Source: a candidate division Zixibacteria bacterium CG_4_9_14_3_um_filter_46_8 (lineage in GTDB: Bacteria; Zixibacteria; MSB-5A5; UM-FILTER-46-8). Taken from it: a DNA stretch of 35,911 nucleotides. Under the pieces are notes generated by a model that had not been told where the DNA came from, did not search any database, and saw nothing but the letters and a program-made list of their open reading frames with translations. Made by a program: the position numbers and the translations under genes. The DNA lies in assembly GCA_002791595.1 (NCBI GenBank), contig PFXJ01000024.1, forward strand, positions 33,339 to 69,249. The letters are read 5' to 3'. This document shows, piece by piece, positions 1 to 9,745 of the stretch. Numbering within the stretch: position 1 is the first letter of the stretch; the number at the start of each line of letters is the position of its first letter.

Positions 1-2
1 TC

Positions 3-914
3 TTGCTTTTATACTATCGCCCCACAGCCGAAGCCGCGTATGAATCAGTGAAATTTATCAGCACGGAAGTTCATTTCGGGTGGCTCGTGCGCTCGGTTCA
101 CAGCTGGTCGGCCAATTTGATGATTGCCGCCTTGTTCGTTCATATGTTTTCGGTATTCCTTTTGAAATCATATCGCCGTCCAAGAGAGGTTACCTGGATA
201 ACGGGGGTTATCTTGCTCTTCATATCGCTGGGCTTCGGTTTTTCAGGTTATCTTCTGCCATGGAACAAGCTGGCGTATTTTGCAACCAAAGTCGGCACCG
301 ATATCGCCGGCAGTCTTCCGGTGATTGGCGGGCCGATTCTGACCTTTCTGCGCGGGGGTGAAGAGGTAACCGGAGCCACCTTGACCCGATTTTTCGGGAT
401 GCATGTGGCGGTTCTTCCGATGGTTACTGCAGCCATGCTGGGCATTCACCTTTATTTGGTGCAAAAGCATGGCATGGCCCTGCCGATTAAGGAGGCGCGC
501 GAAGAGAGCCAGGGGAAAACCATAGAGACTATTCCATTTATCCCTGATTTCTTGTATCGCGACGTTATTGGATGGATTTTGGCGCTGGGGATATTGGTAT
601 TTTTGGCATCGATTTTCCCTTGGGAACTTGGAACGAAGGCAGATCCTTTGGCATCGGCGCCAGCCGGTATCAGGCCAGAGTGGTTTTTTGTGTTTATGTT
701 TCAGACCTTGAAATATATTCCGGCCAAGATTTTGTTCATCGAAGGCGAGCTTCTGGGAATTGCGGGATTTAGTCTTGCGGGATTGATCTTATTCTTCATC
801 CCATTTCTCGATAGAAAATCCAATGATTTGAAGGATAATAGATTGTTTTTGATCCTGGGCGTAGTGGTCATACTCTATATCATAGTATTGACGATTCTCG
901 GGTATTCATCTTAA
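3..914 (+). CDS. Cytochrome b (b6 plus subunit IV-like fused), 5' partial at window edge
   Basis: Membrane protein with [31 protein letters not shown] and [17 protein letters not shown] motifs typical of the cytochrome b N- and C-terminal domains; the ORF runs off the window start. Confidence 0.93.
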   Translation: MLLYYRPTAEAAYESVKFISTEVHFGWLVRSVHSWSANLMIAALFVHMFSVFLLKSYRRPREVTWITGVILLFISLGFGFSGYLLPWNKLAYFATKVGTDIAGSLPVIGGPILTFLRGGEEVTGATLTRFFGMHVAVLPMVTAAMLGIHLYLVQKHGMALPIKEAREESQGKTIETIPFIPDFLYRDVIGWILALGILVFLASIFPWELGTKADPLASAPAGIRPEWFFVFMFQTLKYIPAKILFIEGELLGIAGFSLAGLILFFIPFLDRKSNDLKDNRLFLILGVVVILYIIVLTILGYSS

Positions 915-931
915 GCGAGATTGATACAGGA

Positions 932-2212
932 ATGAATATGAGCAGGTTGAAGCTAATTTTAGGATTAATAGGCGCTATTTCAATTTGGATCGGAAACCAA
1001 TCCGCATTCTCAGACACATGCTTGCAATGCCATTTGGAATTAGATAGTTCCCCCAATTCGCCTGCTGTATTGATAAATAATGATATTCATTACCAGCGCG
1101 GTTTATCTTGCGCGGACTGCCATGGCGGGGATCCAACTGTGGGATATAAGGAAGGGGATCCCACGTTGGCAATGGATCCGGGGAAAGGTTTTCGCGGGGT
1201 TCCATCCTATGACCAGATTCCGGAATTTTGCGGGCAATGCCATAGCGATGTCGAATATATGAGGAAGATTGAACCGAAGCAGAGGGTGGATCAACTTCAG
1301 CTTTACTGGACCTCGATTCACGGCAAAAACCTAAAACTCGGTGACAACAAAGTTGCCCAGTGTGTGAGTTGTCACGGTGTTCATAATATATTGCCCGCCA
1401 GTGATACCCGAAGTCCGGTCAATCAGCATAATGTTCCTAAGACCTGTGCCAAGTGCCATTCGCAAGCTAATTATATGGCATCATACAAGATCCCTACTGA
1501 CCAATATGATAAATATGCTCAAAGCGTCCACGGGAAGCTTTTGCTTGAAAGGGGCGACAAATCGGCACCGGCCTGCAATTCGTGCCATGGTAATCACGGC
1601 GCCGCCCCGCCGGGATTGGCATCGATTTCTGCGGCTTGCGGTGAATGTCATGGGCTGAATCGCGATTTGTTCAACAAAAGCCCTCACAAAAAGCCGTGGG
1701 AGGAGATGGGGCTACCAGAGTGCGTGCAGTGTCATGGCCAGCATCTGGTTTTGTCGCCGAACGATGAGCAGATTGGCACCGGCAAAGATTCTTATTGTAT
1801 CCAGTGCCACAGTGAAGGTGAAGCCGGCTATAGAGCGGCCGCGCAAATAAAATCGTCAATTGACTCATTAAAGATGAAAATTACACGGGCGGCCGAAGCT
1901 CTGGAACAGGCGGAGAAACTCGGCGTTGATATCGATGATGCGCGATTCGAATTGGGTGAAGCCTCCAATGGGTTGACCGAAGCCAGAAATAAAGTGCATT
2001 CATTCACGCCGGCAATCGTTGCAGAAGTGACTTCAGCCAGCCTCGCCAAGATTGAAAATGTCCAGACCGTCGGCGAAAATAGGCTTAAGGGCTTATGGCA
2101 CAGACAATTAGGATTGCTATTTTCATCCATTATAATCCTTCTTTTGGCAAGCTTGCTATTTGTCAAAATGCGGACACTTGACAAGAAGAGAAAGAACAAA
2201 ACGCAAAATTAA
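932..2212 (+). CDS. Multihaem cytochrome c with C-terminal transmembrane anchor
   Basis: Nine CXXCH motifs counted (CLQCH, CADCH, CGQCH, CVSCH, CAKCH, CNSCH, CGECH, CVQCH, CIQCH), N-terminal signal-like segment, C-terminal hydrophobic helix LGLLFSSIIILLLASLLFV. Confidence 0.92.
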   Translation: MNMSRLKLILGLIGAISIWIGNQSAFSDTCLQCHLELDSSPNSPAVLINNDIHYQRGLSCADCHGGDPTVGYKEGDPTLAMDPGKGFRGVPSYDQIPEFCGQCHSDVEYMRKIEPKQRVDQLQLYWTSIHGKNLKLGDNKVAQCVSCHGVHNILPASDTRSPVNQHNVPKTCAKCHSQANYMASYKIPTDQYDKYAQSVHGKLLLERGDKSAPACNSCHGNHGAAPPGLASISAACGECHGLNRDLFNKSPHKKPWEEMGLPECVQCHGQHLVLSPNDEQIGTGKDSYCIQCHSEGEAGYRAAAQIKSSIDSLKMKITRAAEALEQAEKLGVDIDDARFELGEASNGLTEARNKVHSFTPAIVAEVTSASLAKIENVQTVGENRLKGLWHRQLGLLFSSIIILLLASLLFVKMRTLDKKRKNKTQN

Positions 2213-2373
2213 ATAAAGCTCAGCGGTTGCCGATAATTCCTTCAGAAGTCTTCTAACGTCAATTGTTAATTCCATTCCTTCATCGGAGAAGGGCTGGAGT
2301 GGACAAGACAATCATTTTAGGGGAAGAAATTAAATCTTACCGGTGCAATTTATTGAGCGCTGGCAGAAAAAGA

Positions 2374-2760
2374 ATGGGGCTGAACATGGCAGCAGATGTG
2401 AGCAGGAAAATTTTGATTGTTGACGACAATAGAAATATGTCGTCGCTATTAACCGAAATATTGGAGGTCTTTGATTTCGAGGGAGTCAATGTGGAAAATG
2501 GGGACAAGGCCCTCGACAAGTTAAGAAATGACCATTATGATATGGTTATTACCGATCTCAAAATGCCAGGGATGAGTGGCGAGGAGTTATTCGGGGCGAT
2601 AAAGCATGCTTATCCCAAGTTGCCGGTGGTTGTGATAACCGGCTATTCCGTGTCATCGCCAGAGACACAGAAAATTCTCACCAAAGCCGATGGGTTCTTG
2701 CACAAACCATTCAAAGTAACTGATGTCGAAGGCCTTCTGAAGGAAGTACTGAAGACTTGA
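2374..2760 (+). CDS. Single-domain response regulator (receiver); start probably 2374 or 2386 rather than the ORF start 2263
   Basis: ILIVDDNRNMSSLL, VITDLKMPGMSGEEL, VVVITGYS, FLHKPFK receiver motifs. Confidence 0.88.
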   Translation: MGLNMAADVSRKILIVDDNRNMSSLLTEILEVFDFEGVNVENGDKALDKLRNDHYDMVITDLKMPGMSGEELFGAIKHAYPKLPVVVITGYSVSSPETQKILTKADGFLHKPFKVTDVEGLLKEVLKT

Positions 2761-2792
2761 CACCCGATATTACATAGAGTGGCGGTCCCCCT

Positions 2793-3308
2793 CTATCCCG
2801 ATTTGGGAAATACCTTCTTAAGAGATGGAAGCAGGAGAGGGATAGCAACTAACTGAATTATGATTCCCGGTAATCCAGTGATTGCTGAAGCATAGAGCCA
2901 CGTTTTTGGGGAGTATGGCAGGGCCAAAAATAGGCCTACCGCATAAAAACCCGCCGCAAATCCAATTCTACCGACGATCAAAGCTATTATCAATGCCGGC
3001 AACGGATGCCACTTCAATTTGTTGGCAATTATGCCAATCGAGAGTCCGTAGAGAGGCAGTTCCAAAGCCATCATAGGCACCGCATAGGGGGGCGGCATTC
3101 CGGTTAGAAGGAAACTTAGCGGAGGAGCCAGGATGCCGACAAGCAATCCGGAAAACGGTCCTATCAAAAGACCTGCAAGAAGGACTGGCAGATGCATGGG
3201 AAGAAAAATGCGGCCCTGTAATTGGAACTGGTGGAAAACTATGGGCAGGACAACTGCCAATGCCAGCAAAAGACCGCTTTGCACGATGTTTCTAACGCGC
3301 TTATTCAT
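2793..3308 (-). CDS. ECF-type transporter S component-like membrane protein, substrate unknown
   Basis: About six hydrophobic helices; PMHLPVLLAGLLIGPFSGLLVGILAPPLSFLLTGMPP typical of ECF S components. Confidence 0.7.
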   Translation of the reverse strand: MNKRVRNIVQSGLLLALAVVLPIVFHQFQLQGRIFLPMHLPVLLAGLLIGPFSGLLVGILAPPLSFLLTGMPPPYAVPMMALELPLYGLSIGIIANKLKWHPLPALIIALIVGRIGFAAGFYAVGLFLALPYSPKTWLYASAITGLPGIIIQLVAIPLLLPSLKKVFPKSG

Positions 3309-3311
3309 TGG

Positions 3312-3914
3312 TCATACTTTTTTCTTTGAACTCATTATGAATTTTCCCTGGATATCTTCAATTTGAATATCCTCGAAACCGGACTTCGCTAAGATTTTCA
3401 TAAAGTGATTTTTCGGCGGCAGAAGGTCATTTTTGACTTCCTCTCCAGCACATTTATGATGATTCTGAAGATCAAAGCTGCTCATCAAGTGGACAACGCT
3501 GAAAATTCCGGAAGGTTTCAATATTCTATTTGCTTCCCTGCAAACTAACTCCTTATCTGCGAAATGGGGAAAGGAGGCAAAGGCAATAATATGATCGAAG
3601 TAGGAATCGGTGAATGGGATCGCGGAAGCATCGCCACAAACTATGAAATCGGCATTTGTCAAGTCGGCGGAAATCTTGAGCATCGCCAAAGAAAAGTCAA
3701 GACCGCACAGAAAACCCGAATTGCCTATGATATCTCTGAATATGGGAAACAGAACGCCATTGCCGCATCCAAGATCAAGCACTTTTTCACCAGTTTGGAT
3801 TCCTAATTCCCGGAGGACACGCCCGGCGCGCAAAAGCGTCTCCGGGGGATAATTCTTATCCCAGCTTGAGGAATGCCTGTCAAAAAACTCTTTTCGCTTA
3901 TCGTGGTGTTTCAC
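3312..3914 (-). CDS. Class I SAM-dependent methyltransferase
   Basis: VLDLGCGNGVLFPIFRDIIGNSGFLCGLDFS and downstream DHIIAFASFPHF motifs. Confidence 0.88.
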   Translation of the reverse strand: MKHHDKRKEFFDRHSSSWDKNYPPETLLRAGRVLRELGIQTGEKVLDLGCGNGVLFPIFRDIIGNSGFLCGLDFSLAMLKISADLTNADFIVCGDASAIPFTDSYFDHIIAFASFPHFADKELVCREANRILKPSGIFSVVHLMSSFDLQNHHKCAGEEVKNDLLPPKNHFMKILAKSGFEDIQIEDIQGKFIMSSKKKV

Positions 3915-3971
3915 CCGAATTCATCATACCTTGATAACGCCACCCTATGATATATTTATGCCAAGAAAGAA

Positions 3972-4745
3972 TCAACTGAATCTGATACCACCCAGGAAGT
4001 CGCGGAGGATTTCTTCGACTCTTCCCAGTCGAAATGGCTTTGATAGGAAACAGTCAGCGCCGGCTTCGAATGCCTTATGACGGGTATAAGCTTGAGCATA
4101 ACCTGTGATGATCACTACTGGAGTAGCCGGGTAGCGATCCTTAATTTCACGCATCAATGAAATTCCATCCATCTCAGGCATCCGAATATCGGAGATGACC
4201 ATATCGAATAATTCACCATCCATTTTATCCAATGCTTCATACGCATCTTTGGCTCCATGTGGATTATACCCATACGTCCTCAATGCTTCCATCAGGGTTA
4301 TCCGTAGATTGTCATCATCGTCAACCACCAGGACTTTCTTATTCAAGAAGGCATGCAGTCCTATTTGACGGAAATCATAGAGGGTCAGAGTCTCTTCAAT
4401 TACCTTTTCAACACGCTCGATACGGAATGGACGTTGAAGCACCTCATCGACACCGGCAGCTTTGGCCTCTTCGAGATTGAAATTTATGACTGGACTCGTA
4501 ATCAGGATGATGGGAATATGGGAAAAACGGGAGCGGACCGCTTTGATGAAGCGATAGCCCGGGCAATCCACCATGATATTGTCCAGTAGGAGTAGATCGA
4601 CGGGCTGATCGTTTAGGATTTCATCAGCGATAAAGAGGTCTTCGGCCAATCTTACTTTATAGCCGATCGCCTGCAATGTTTCCTGCAGAAGGTCCCTGAT
4701 TTGAATGTCACTGCTGGCGACCAAGATTTCGATTAAATTGCCCAT
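3972..4745 (-). CDS. Tandem receiver-domain response regulator (two REC domains)
   Basis: REC1: ILVASSDIQIRDLL, LLLLDNIM, LQRPF. REC2: VLVVDDDDNLRITL, VISDIRMPEMDGISL, VVIITGY, FLSKPF. Confidence 0.9.
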   Translation of the reverse strand: MGNLIEILVASSDIQIRDLLQETLQAIGYKVRLAEDLFIADEILNDQPVDLLLLDNIMVDCPGYRFIKAVRSRFSHIPIILITSPVINFNLEEAKAAGVDEVLQRPFRIERVEKVIEETLTLYDFRQIGLHAFLNKKVLVVDDDDNLRITLMEALRTYGYNPHGAKDAYEALDKMDGELFDMVISDIRMPEMDGISLMREIKDRYPATPVVIITGYAQAYTRHKAFEAGADCFLSKPFRLGRVEEILRDFLGGIRFS

Positions 4746-4981
4746 CTTGTTTTAATATAACTACAAAAGATGCATTTTGTCAAGGCTGAATTGGGTTGGC
4801 TAATTATAGATAGGAACTTATATTTTTCCACAATCTCAATTTGATTGACTCCCTATAAATCGTTCACTATTTTGTTTGATGACAGTTCAACCGACGGAAC
4901 ATAAAGAATGGGAACGAGTATCACCCATAATGGCCAATGAATTAAGTTGGATTTCATTATTGAAAATTATGATAAAGAAAG

Positions 4982-6514
4982 ATGACTGAATTGTTATTAT
5001 CGGAAATGAATACTCGAAAGGTTCGGTTCACATTGGCAAGGGGCGAATTGGTTTTACTTGTGCTTCTTTGTATCATGTTGACCCATTTCAATAATGTCGC
5101 GAAAGGCGATCCGATTCCTCGTTTCGGCGCGTGCAATATCCTTAACAAAATAGATCCCAACGTTATGAAATCCTTGGGGCCGGAGATTATTCGTGCAGGG
5201 ATTCACTGGGGCAAGGTTGAACCGGTCCCGGGCAAATATCTGATTACCCAGGAAGTCTTAAATTTCATTGGAGAGGTAGTCCCTCCCGGTGCCGAACCCT
5301 TGGTGGGAATCTCAACCCATAATCCATGGGGCAACATAGGACCTTGGAAAAACTCCGACGAGTTTCTCAAACAATTCTCGGTCTCCCCAACCTTCCATCC
5401 TATTAAGAATTATGATGATTATCGAAGATTCATCATGGTTCTTGCGGATTCTTTGAAAGGCAAGGTTAAGTATTACCAAATCCTAAACGAACCGGATTTG
5501 ATAAGGCCCGAGAATAATTCGAGATGGTGGGGGGGTACCGCCGAAGAGTTGATAAAAACTGTCCGGATTACGTATGAGGCGCTTAAGGAATCAGATCCTG
5601 ATGCTTATTTGATTATGGGGGGATTTGCATTGCCATGGGACGACAATATCAACCGTCCGGTCAATGAAGATTTTATTAACACTGTTGTAAAGGGAGTTCG
5701 CGACTATGTTGATGCGTTCGACATTCACCATTATAGGGAGTATAATCTGCTTTCGCCTAAGATCCAATATATCAAGGAATTAGGTCGGAAGCCGATTTGG
5801 ATAACCGAGATGGGGGCGCCATCCGCCAACCGCCTCCGCGAGGTTTGGCTGAAAATGCAGCCATTCTTTAAGGAATTGGAGGTCAATCAGTCATTGCTTA
5901 GCTCCAAAATGATGCAGGATACAATTCTAACCGTAGTTCGGCAAAGTGATCCAGGATTCATATATCTCCCGGAAAATAGGAGCGTCCTCGAAAAAATCAA
6001 AGCGGAGGAATTGGTGAAGCTTTACGCAATCGCATTTGAAGAAGGTGTTTCCTCTGCCTTTTGGTTTCAAGTTTTGAGGGACAAAATGCCGGTTTGGTAC
6101 ACAAAAAGACCTGACAAAGCCAATGCTCGAACCCTTCAATCCGTTGACAAAAGATATCGTGGGTCTGAACAGGGTCTATATGATGAAGAATCCCGTGAGC
6201 CACTGCCGGCATTCTATACCTACCGCCTTTTAGTTCAAAAATTATCCGGATTCACTGAAGCGAAATTCATTGGGAATGAAAGGGCGCAGATTTACGAGTT
6301 CCAATTTTCTGCAGGCAATAAGAAATATGTCTGCTGGAGCGATAACGGCCCAATTGCCTATGAATTGAAAGCCGTGGAAGGGGAATATCAGGCTACGAGG
6401 ACTATTACCGATATGGATCAGACTGATCCATCCACAACCAAGCTGAGCGTTCATGGCGGAAAACTAAAGCTTGAGCTTGACTCCACTCCGATTATTATAG
6501 AAGCCACTAAGTAA
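4982..6514 (+). CDS. Secreted clan-A-like glycoside hydrolase (TIM barrel)
   Basis: N-terminal hydrophobic segment; YYQILNEPDL (acid/base NEP motif) and PIWITEMGAP (nucleophile Glu) spaced as in GH5/GH39-like enzymes. Confidence 0.75.
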   Translation: MTELLLSEMNTRKVRFTLARGELVLLVLLCIMLTHFNNVAKGDPIPRFGACNILNKIDPNVMKSLGPEIIRAGIHWGKVEPVPGKYLITQEVLNFIGEVVPPGAEPLVGISTHNPWGNIGPWKNSDEFLKQFSVSPTFHPIKNYDDYRRFIMVLADSLKGKVKYYQILNEPDLIRPENNSRWWGGTAEELIKTVRITYEALKESDPDAYLIMGGFALPWDDNINRPVNEDFINTVVKGVRDYVDAFDIHHYREYNLLSPKIQYIKELGRKPIWITEMGAPSANRLREVWLKMQPFFKELEVNQSLLSSKMMQDTILTVVRQSDPGFIYLPENRSVLEKIKAEELVKLYAIAFEEGVSSAFWFQVLRDKMPVWYTKRPDKANARTLQSVDKRYRGSEQGLYDEESREPLPAFYTYRLLVQKLSGFTEAKFIGNERAQIYEFQFSAGNKKYVCWSDNGPIAYELKAVEGEYQATRTITDMDQTDPSTTKLSVHGGKLKLELDSTPIIIEATK

Positions 6515-6551
6515 ATTATATAGCATTCAGAGGGTATTTACGGAAATTTTT

Positions 6552-6581
6552 ATACCCCGCCATGGGGTCACGACGGGGTAT
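6552..6581. terminator. Hairpin downstream of the glycoside hydrolase; possible transcript end
   Basis: ATACCCCG (6552-6559) / CGGGGTAT (6574-6581) inverted repeat 38 bp after the stop codon; no U-tract follows. Confidence 0.35.
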
Positions 6582-7023
6582 GGGTAGTAGTAGGTAGGGT
6601 ATGTGTCCCCCTTTGTGTTAGGGAGGGATTTATTTGAATCCGTGGTCTCACAACGCAAAGACGCCAAGCCTTAGCGGATGCCCACGTAACCAAATTCTAT
6701 AACTTATCGAATGGGATTATATTAATATTACTTAAAAAGATCGTGATGGGGAATTATTATTACCCAATCTACCTTAGCCTCAATAAAACATATTAATTCT
6801 CAAAAAGCAAGAACTATTTTTGAAATAAGCAGTTTTTTGGGAAAATAATATTCATAATTTTCGAAATTTAGTTTTGACAACCCGAAGGCAACGCAAATAA
6901 GTGTGGTGTGAGTAGAATTTTGCCTGATGTAATCGGGGGATCCAAAGGCCTTACAGAATGCTGAAAACTAAAACCCCGGCCGCCCGGGAGCTCAAGAATG
7001 CTCTTCTAAACCGGCAATGACAT

Positions 7024-8424
7024 CTACTCCAGCAACGTCATCCGCTTGGTGAGAGCCTTGATTCCTGCCGTCAATTTGGAGAAGTAGATACCGGAAGAGT
7101 AATTTGCCGCATCCCAGATTACACTATGCTGGCCCGCTTCACTGTAGCCATCCACCAAGGTGGCAACCCTCTGGCCGGCAATGTTGTAAACCGCAAGGTT
7201 CACATTACCGGCTGACGCAAGAGCATAAGTGATAGTGGTGGTGGCATTAAACGGATTGGGATAGTTACCGATCAAAGTATATTCGCTTGGCAGATCCTCT
7301 CCGACGTTCCATCCCCCCTCCAATATCCATCCCTCAAGCTGTGGCATGCCTTTGTTGGACTCACGATGTAATCGTGAGGATAACAAAGGCATGTCTTTAT
7401 CCCCTTGTTCCGCAATACATGCTTGCGCCTTCCCATCTCCCCTCAACTCCCCGGGCGAAAGCATGCCACCCGCGACAACTGTAAAATCAAACTTTGCCGA
7501 ATCGCATTTGTTGGTGTTATAATCACCGCAATAGGCGACATATTCATAACTTCCCAACGGCGCATAAATCGGCACATTCTGATTCAGATGCGTTGATAAT
7601 GATTGCCCCGGATTGAGAGCAATATTGTTGAATAGCCAGAGTTGATAGAAAACATTATTGTATTTGACTCCCACCCACACATCGGTCTGAATCGGATCGG
7701 TTGTCGGATTACTGATTGTGCCAGTCAAACCGAAACTCCCACCCGGGGGGACTGTTACGGGAGATGTATCGGGAGTCATACTGACATCACAGCAAGGGAC
7801 TACGGTACATTCTACCCAGGCGACATAATCCGATATTGAGCAAGGAGGTCCAGCGAAAGTAGAAGGACCAACCCAAAGCCAATAATTCCCGGCAGCCACT
7901 TCAGCGTTAATACGGAGCGTATCGCCGGAAATCGCAAGGCCATAGGTTAGAATTTCGTAATCAGAACAATTTGTTGATCCCGAATTGATAATGAACATAA
8001 GCAGGGGAAAGGTTGCTACACCACTCCACTGGAGCTCACAACACGATGCAATAGCGATTTGGTACCAATCCGTATCCCTGTAACTATATCCATGGCGTAG
8101 GAAAGCCCCAGATGTACCGCATATTGTATCGCCATTTTGAATTTGTTGAAAAATGGGCGGATTTGAATCGCAACCACCATTGTAGGCATCTACATAATCA
8201 TCAAAGCATCGTGGCTCCCCTTCCTCAATTCCCTCTGGTGGGCAGTTAATTAAATTTTCTTCATCAAGAATCCCTCCGCCTGAATTTGAGCCCGTAAGCA
8301 TATTTTCCAGAATAGAGGGAATGAACGCGTTATTATCACCAGCGAATGCAAAGATACCAGTGAGTTCATATATAATGAAGATAAAGATAATCAGACGATT
8401 CATAATGTATTCTCCGTATTTCAA
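7024..8424 (-). CDS. Secreted protein with C-terminal sorting (T9SS/Por_Secre_tail-like) domain
   Basis: N-terminal signal peptide; C-terminal YPNPFNATTTITYALASAGNVNLAVYNIAGQRVATLVDGYSEAGQHSVIWDAANYSSGIYFSKLTAG. Confidence 0.85.
   Translation of the reverse strand: MKYGEYIMNRLIIFIFIIYELTGIFAFAGDNNAFIPSILENMLTGSNSGGGILDEENLINCPPEGIEEGEPRCFDDYVDAYNGGCDSNPPIFQQIQNGDTICGTSGAFLRHGYSYRDTDWYQIAIASCCELQWSGVATFPLLMFIINSGSTNCSDYEILTYGLAISGDTLRINAEVAAGNYWLWVGPSTFAGPPCSISDYVAWVECTVVPCCDVSMTPDTSPVTVPPGGSFGLTGTISNPTTDPIQTDVWVGVKYNNVFYQLWLFNNIALNPGQSLSTHLNQNVPIYAPLGSYEYVAYCGDYNTNKCDSAKFDFTVVAGGMLSPGELRGDGKAQACIAEQGDKDMPLLSSRLHRESNKGMPQLEGWILEGGWNVGEDLPSEYTLIGNYPNPFNATTTITYALASAGNVNLAVYNIAGQRVATLVDGYSEAGQHSVIWDAANYSSGIYFSKLTAGIKALTKRMTLLE
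7345..7393. repeat. 49-bp imperfect palindrome inside a coding region
   Basis: CATGCCTTTGTT-GGA-CTCACGAT-GTA-ATCGTGAG-GAT-AACAAAGGCATG: 12-bp outer and 8-bp inner arms, both perfect, symmetric about 7369. Confidence 0.95.
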
Positions 8425-8481
8425 TAATAGATTAACAAATGAAATTTATGATATCAAGACCAATCAGAAATAGACTGGCGC

Positions 8482-9533
8482 TTACTTCAATAGAATCATC
8501 TTCCTGATAATCATCCTTTCATTGCACCGCAATTTATAGAAATAGATTCCGCTCGGCATTCCATTTCCCTTTCCATCCATACCGTTCCATGGAATAGAAT
8601 ATGAACCTCGGTCGAATTCTCGATTAATTAGAACCGTTACCTCCTGCCCCAATAAATTGAATATCCTTAGCTCCACATTTGAGTTTTCACTAATCTCAAA
8701 CATAATAGAGGTTGAGGAGTTAAAGGGATTAGGGTAATTCAGAGTATAAGAGCGATTCAGAAGTAAGTCATCATGCTTTCCTCCATCAGGAAATCGTTTC
8801 GGATCTGCCAATTGACCCCAAACTCTATAATTCAGCGAGATTGACTCCGGCTCACATGGATACCAACCCAGAAATTGCATCGTAATCGGATTGTAAACCT
8901 TGTAAACATAAGTAAGCAATTGGCATCCTGTTTCGCTTACCGATTGAGGATCGACTACGCAGTAACCGCTCTGGTAATTTGGATTCGAGGCAGACCAACC
9001 TATAGTGCCATGCCCTACACCCCATACATTTGGCTCGGAGCACTTTTCGAAATCGATAAAATTCGGCTCCGCATAAAGCACCGCGCCATGCTCATAAACC
9101 GCCTCAATAGCGTGAAGAACATCTACACTATTCTCCAAATGAAATAGATAAACCTGTGATAAGTCCGGCACCAGAACCCTACGCCCACGAACATATCTGA
9201 TGGTGTCCCCCGGTTCGCAATCTCCGAAAACACGATGACTGAAATCACTCCGATCTCAGTCAGAAGATTAAATAGACCGTTATCAACTTCGCATTGATAG
9301 AGCGGTGTGTCTGTTCCCCCATTTGGCATATCCAAGTATCCATTCTTGAGCCGGGCGATGAATTGGTCGGCCTTGAAATCGATCCCCGGCTCACCGGGCG
9401 GCGGAATCCTAATCTCATTTCCATTCTCGTCGCGGATTATCTCTCTGGGCCTGATGGCGAATGCCGCTTCAAAGATAGCGAGGCAAATAATTACCCCTAC
9501 CCCAATTACAAGAATCGCCTTTTTGAAATCCAT
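8482..9533 (-). pseudogene. Frameshifted secreted protein: S8-protease-type N-terminal prodomain fused to a C-terminal sorting domain, no catalytic domain
   Basis: ORF 9123-9551 (ADQFIARLKNGY...LLTEIGVISV) continues in another frame as HRVFGDCEPGDTIRYVRGRRVLVPDLSQVYLFHLENSVDVLHAIEAVYEHGAVLYAEPNFI, then YPNPFNSSTSIMFEI...GIYFYKL; one base appears missing near 9236. Confidence 0.75.
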
Positions 9534-9565
9534 AACATTCCCGATCAGCATATTAAATCGGAGTA

Positions 9566-9589
9566 AAGACCGTGGGGGTCTTGACCTAC
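9566..9589. repeat. Dispersed repeat copy containing GGTCTTGACCTAC
   Basis: AAGAC-CGTGGGG-GTCTT-GACCTAC; the 13-mer GGTCTTGACCTAC recurs at 12152-12164. Confidence 0.6.
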
Positions 9590-9745
9590 AGAATCGTTCG
9601 AGAAATATAATTCGAAGCTTCCATCACATCCGCAAGCAGTATTGGATTTGGCATTATCCTGAATATATATGAAAATAATATAATCATTGGAAACCCAATT
9701 GTCAATCAAAATCCCCAAGAACGACTGTTTCTTAATGAGAATGGA

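Noticed and set aside
6515-7023. 509-bp intergenic stretch considered for tRNA, ncRNA or CRISPR
   Set aside because: No cloverleaf, no regularly spaced direct repeats and no convincing ncRNA fold; only the hairpin and palindrome fragment listed separately.
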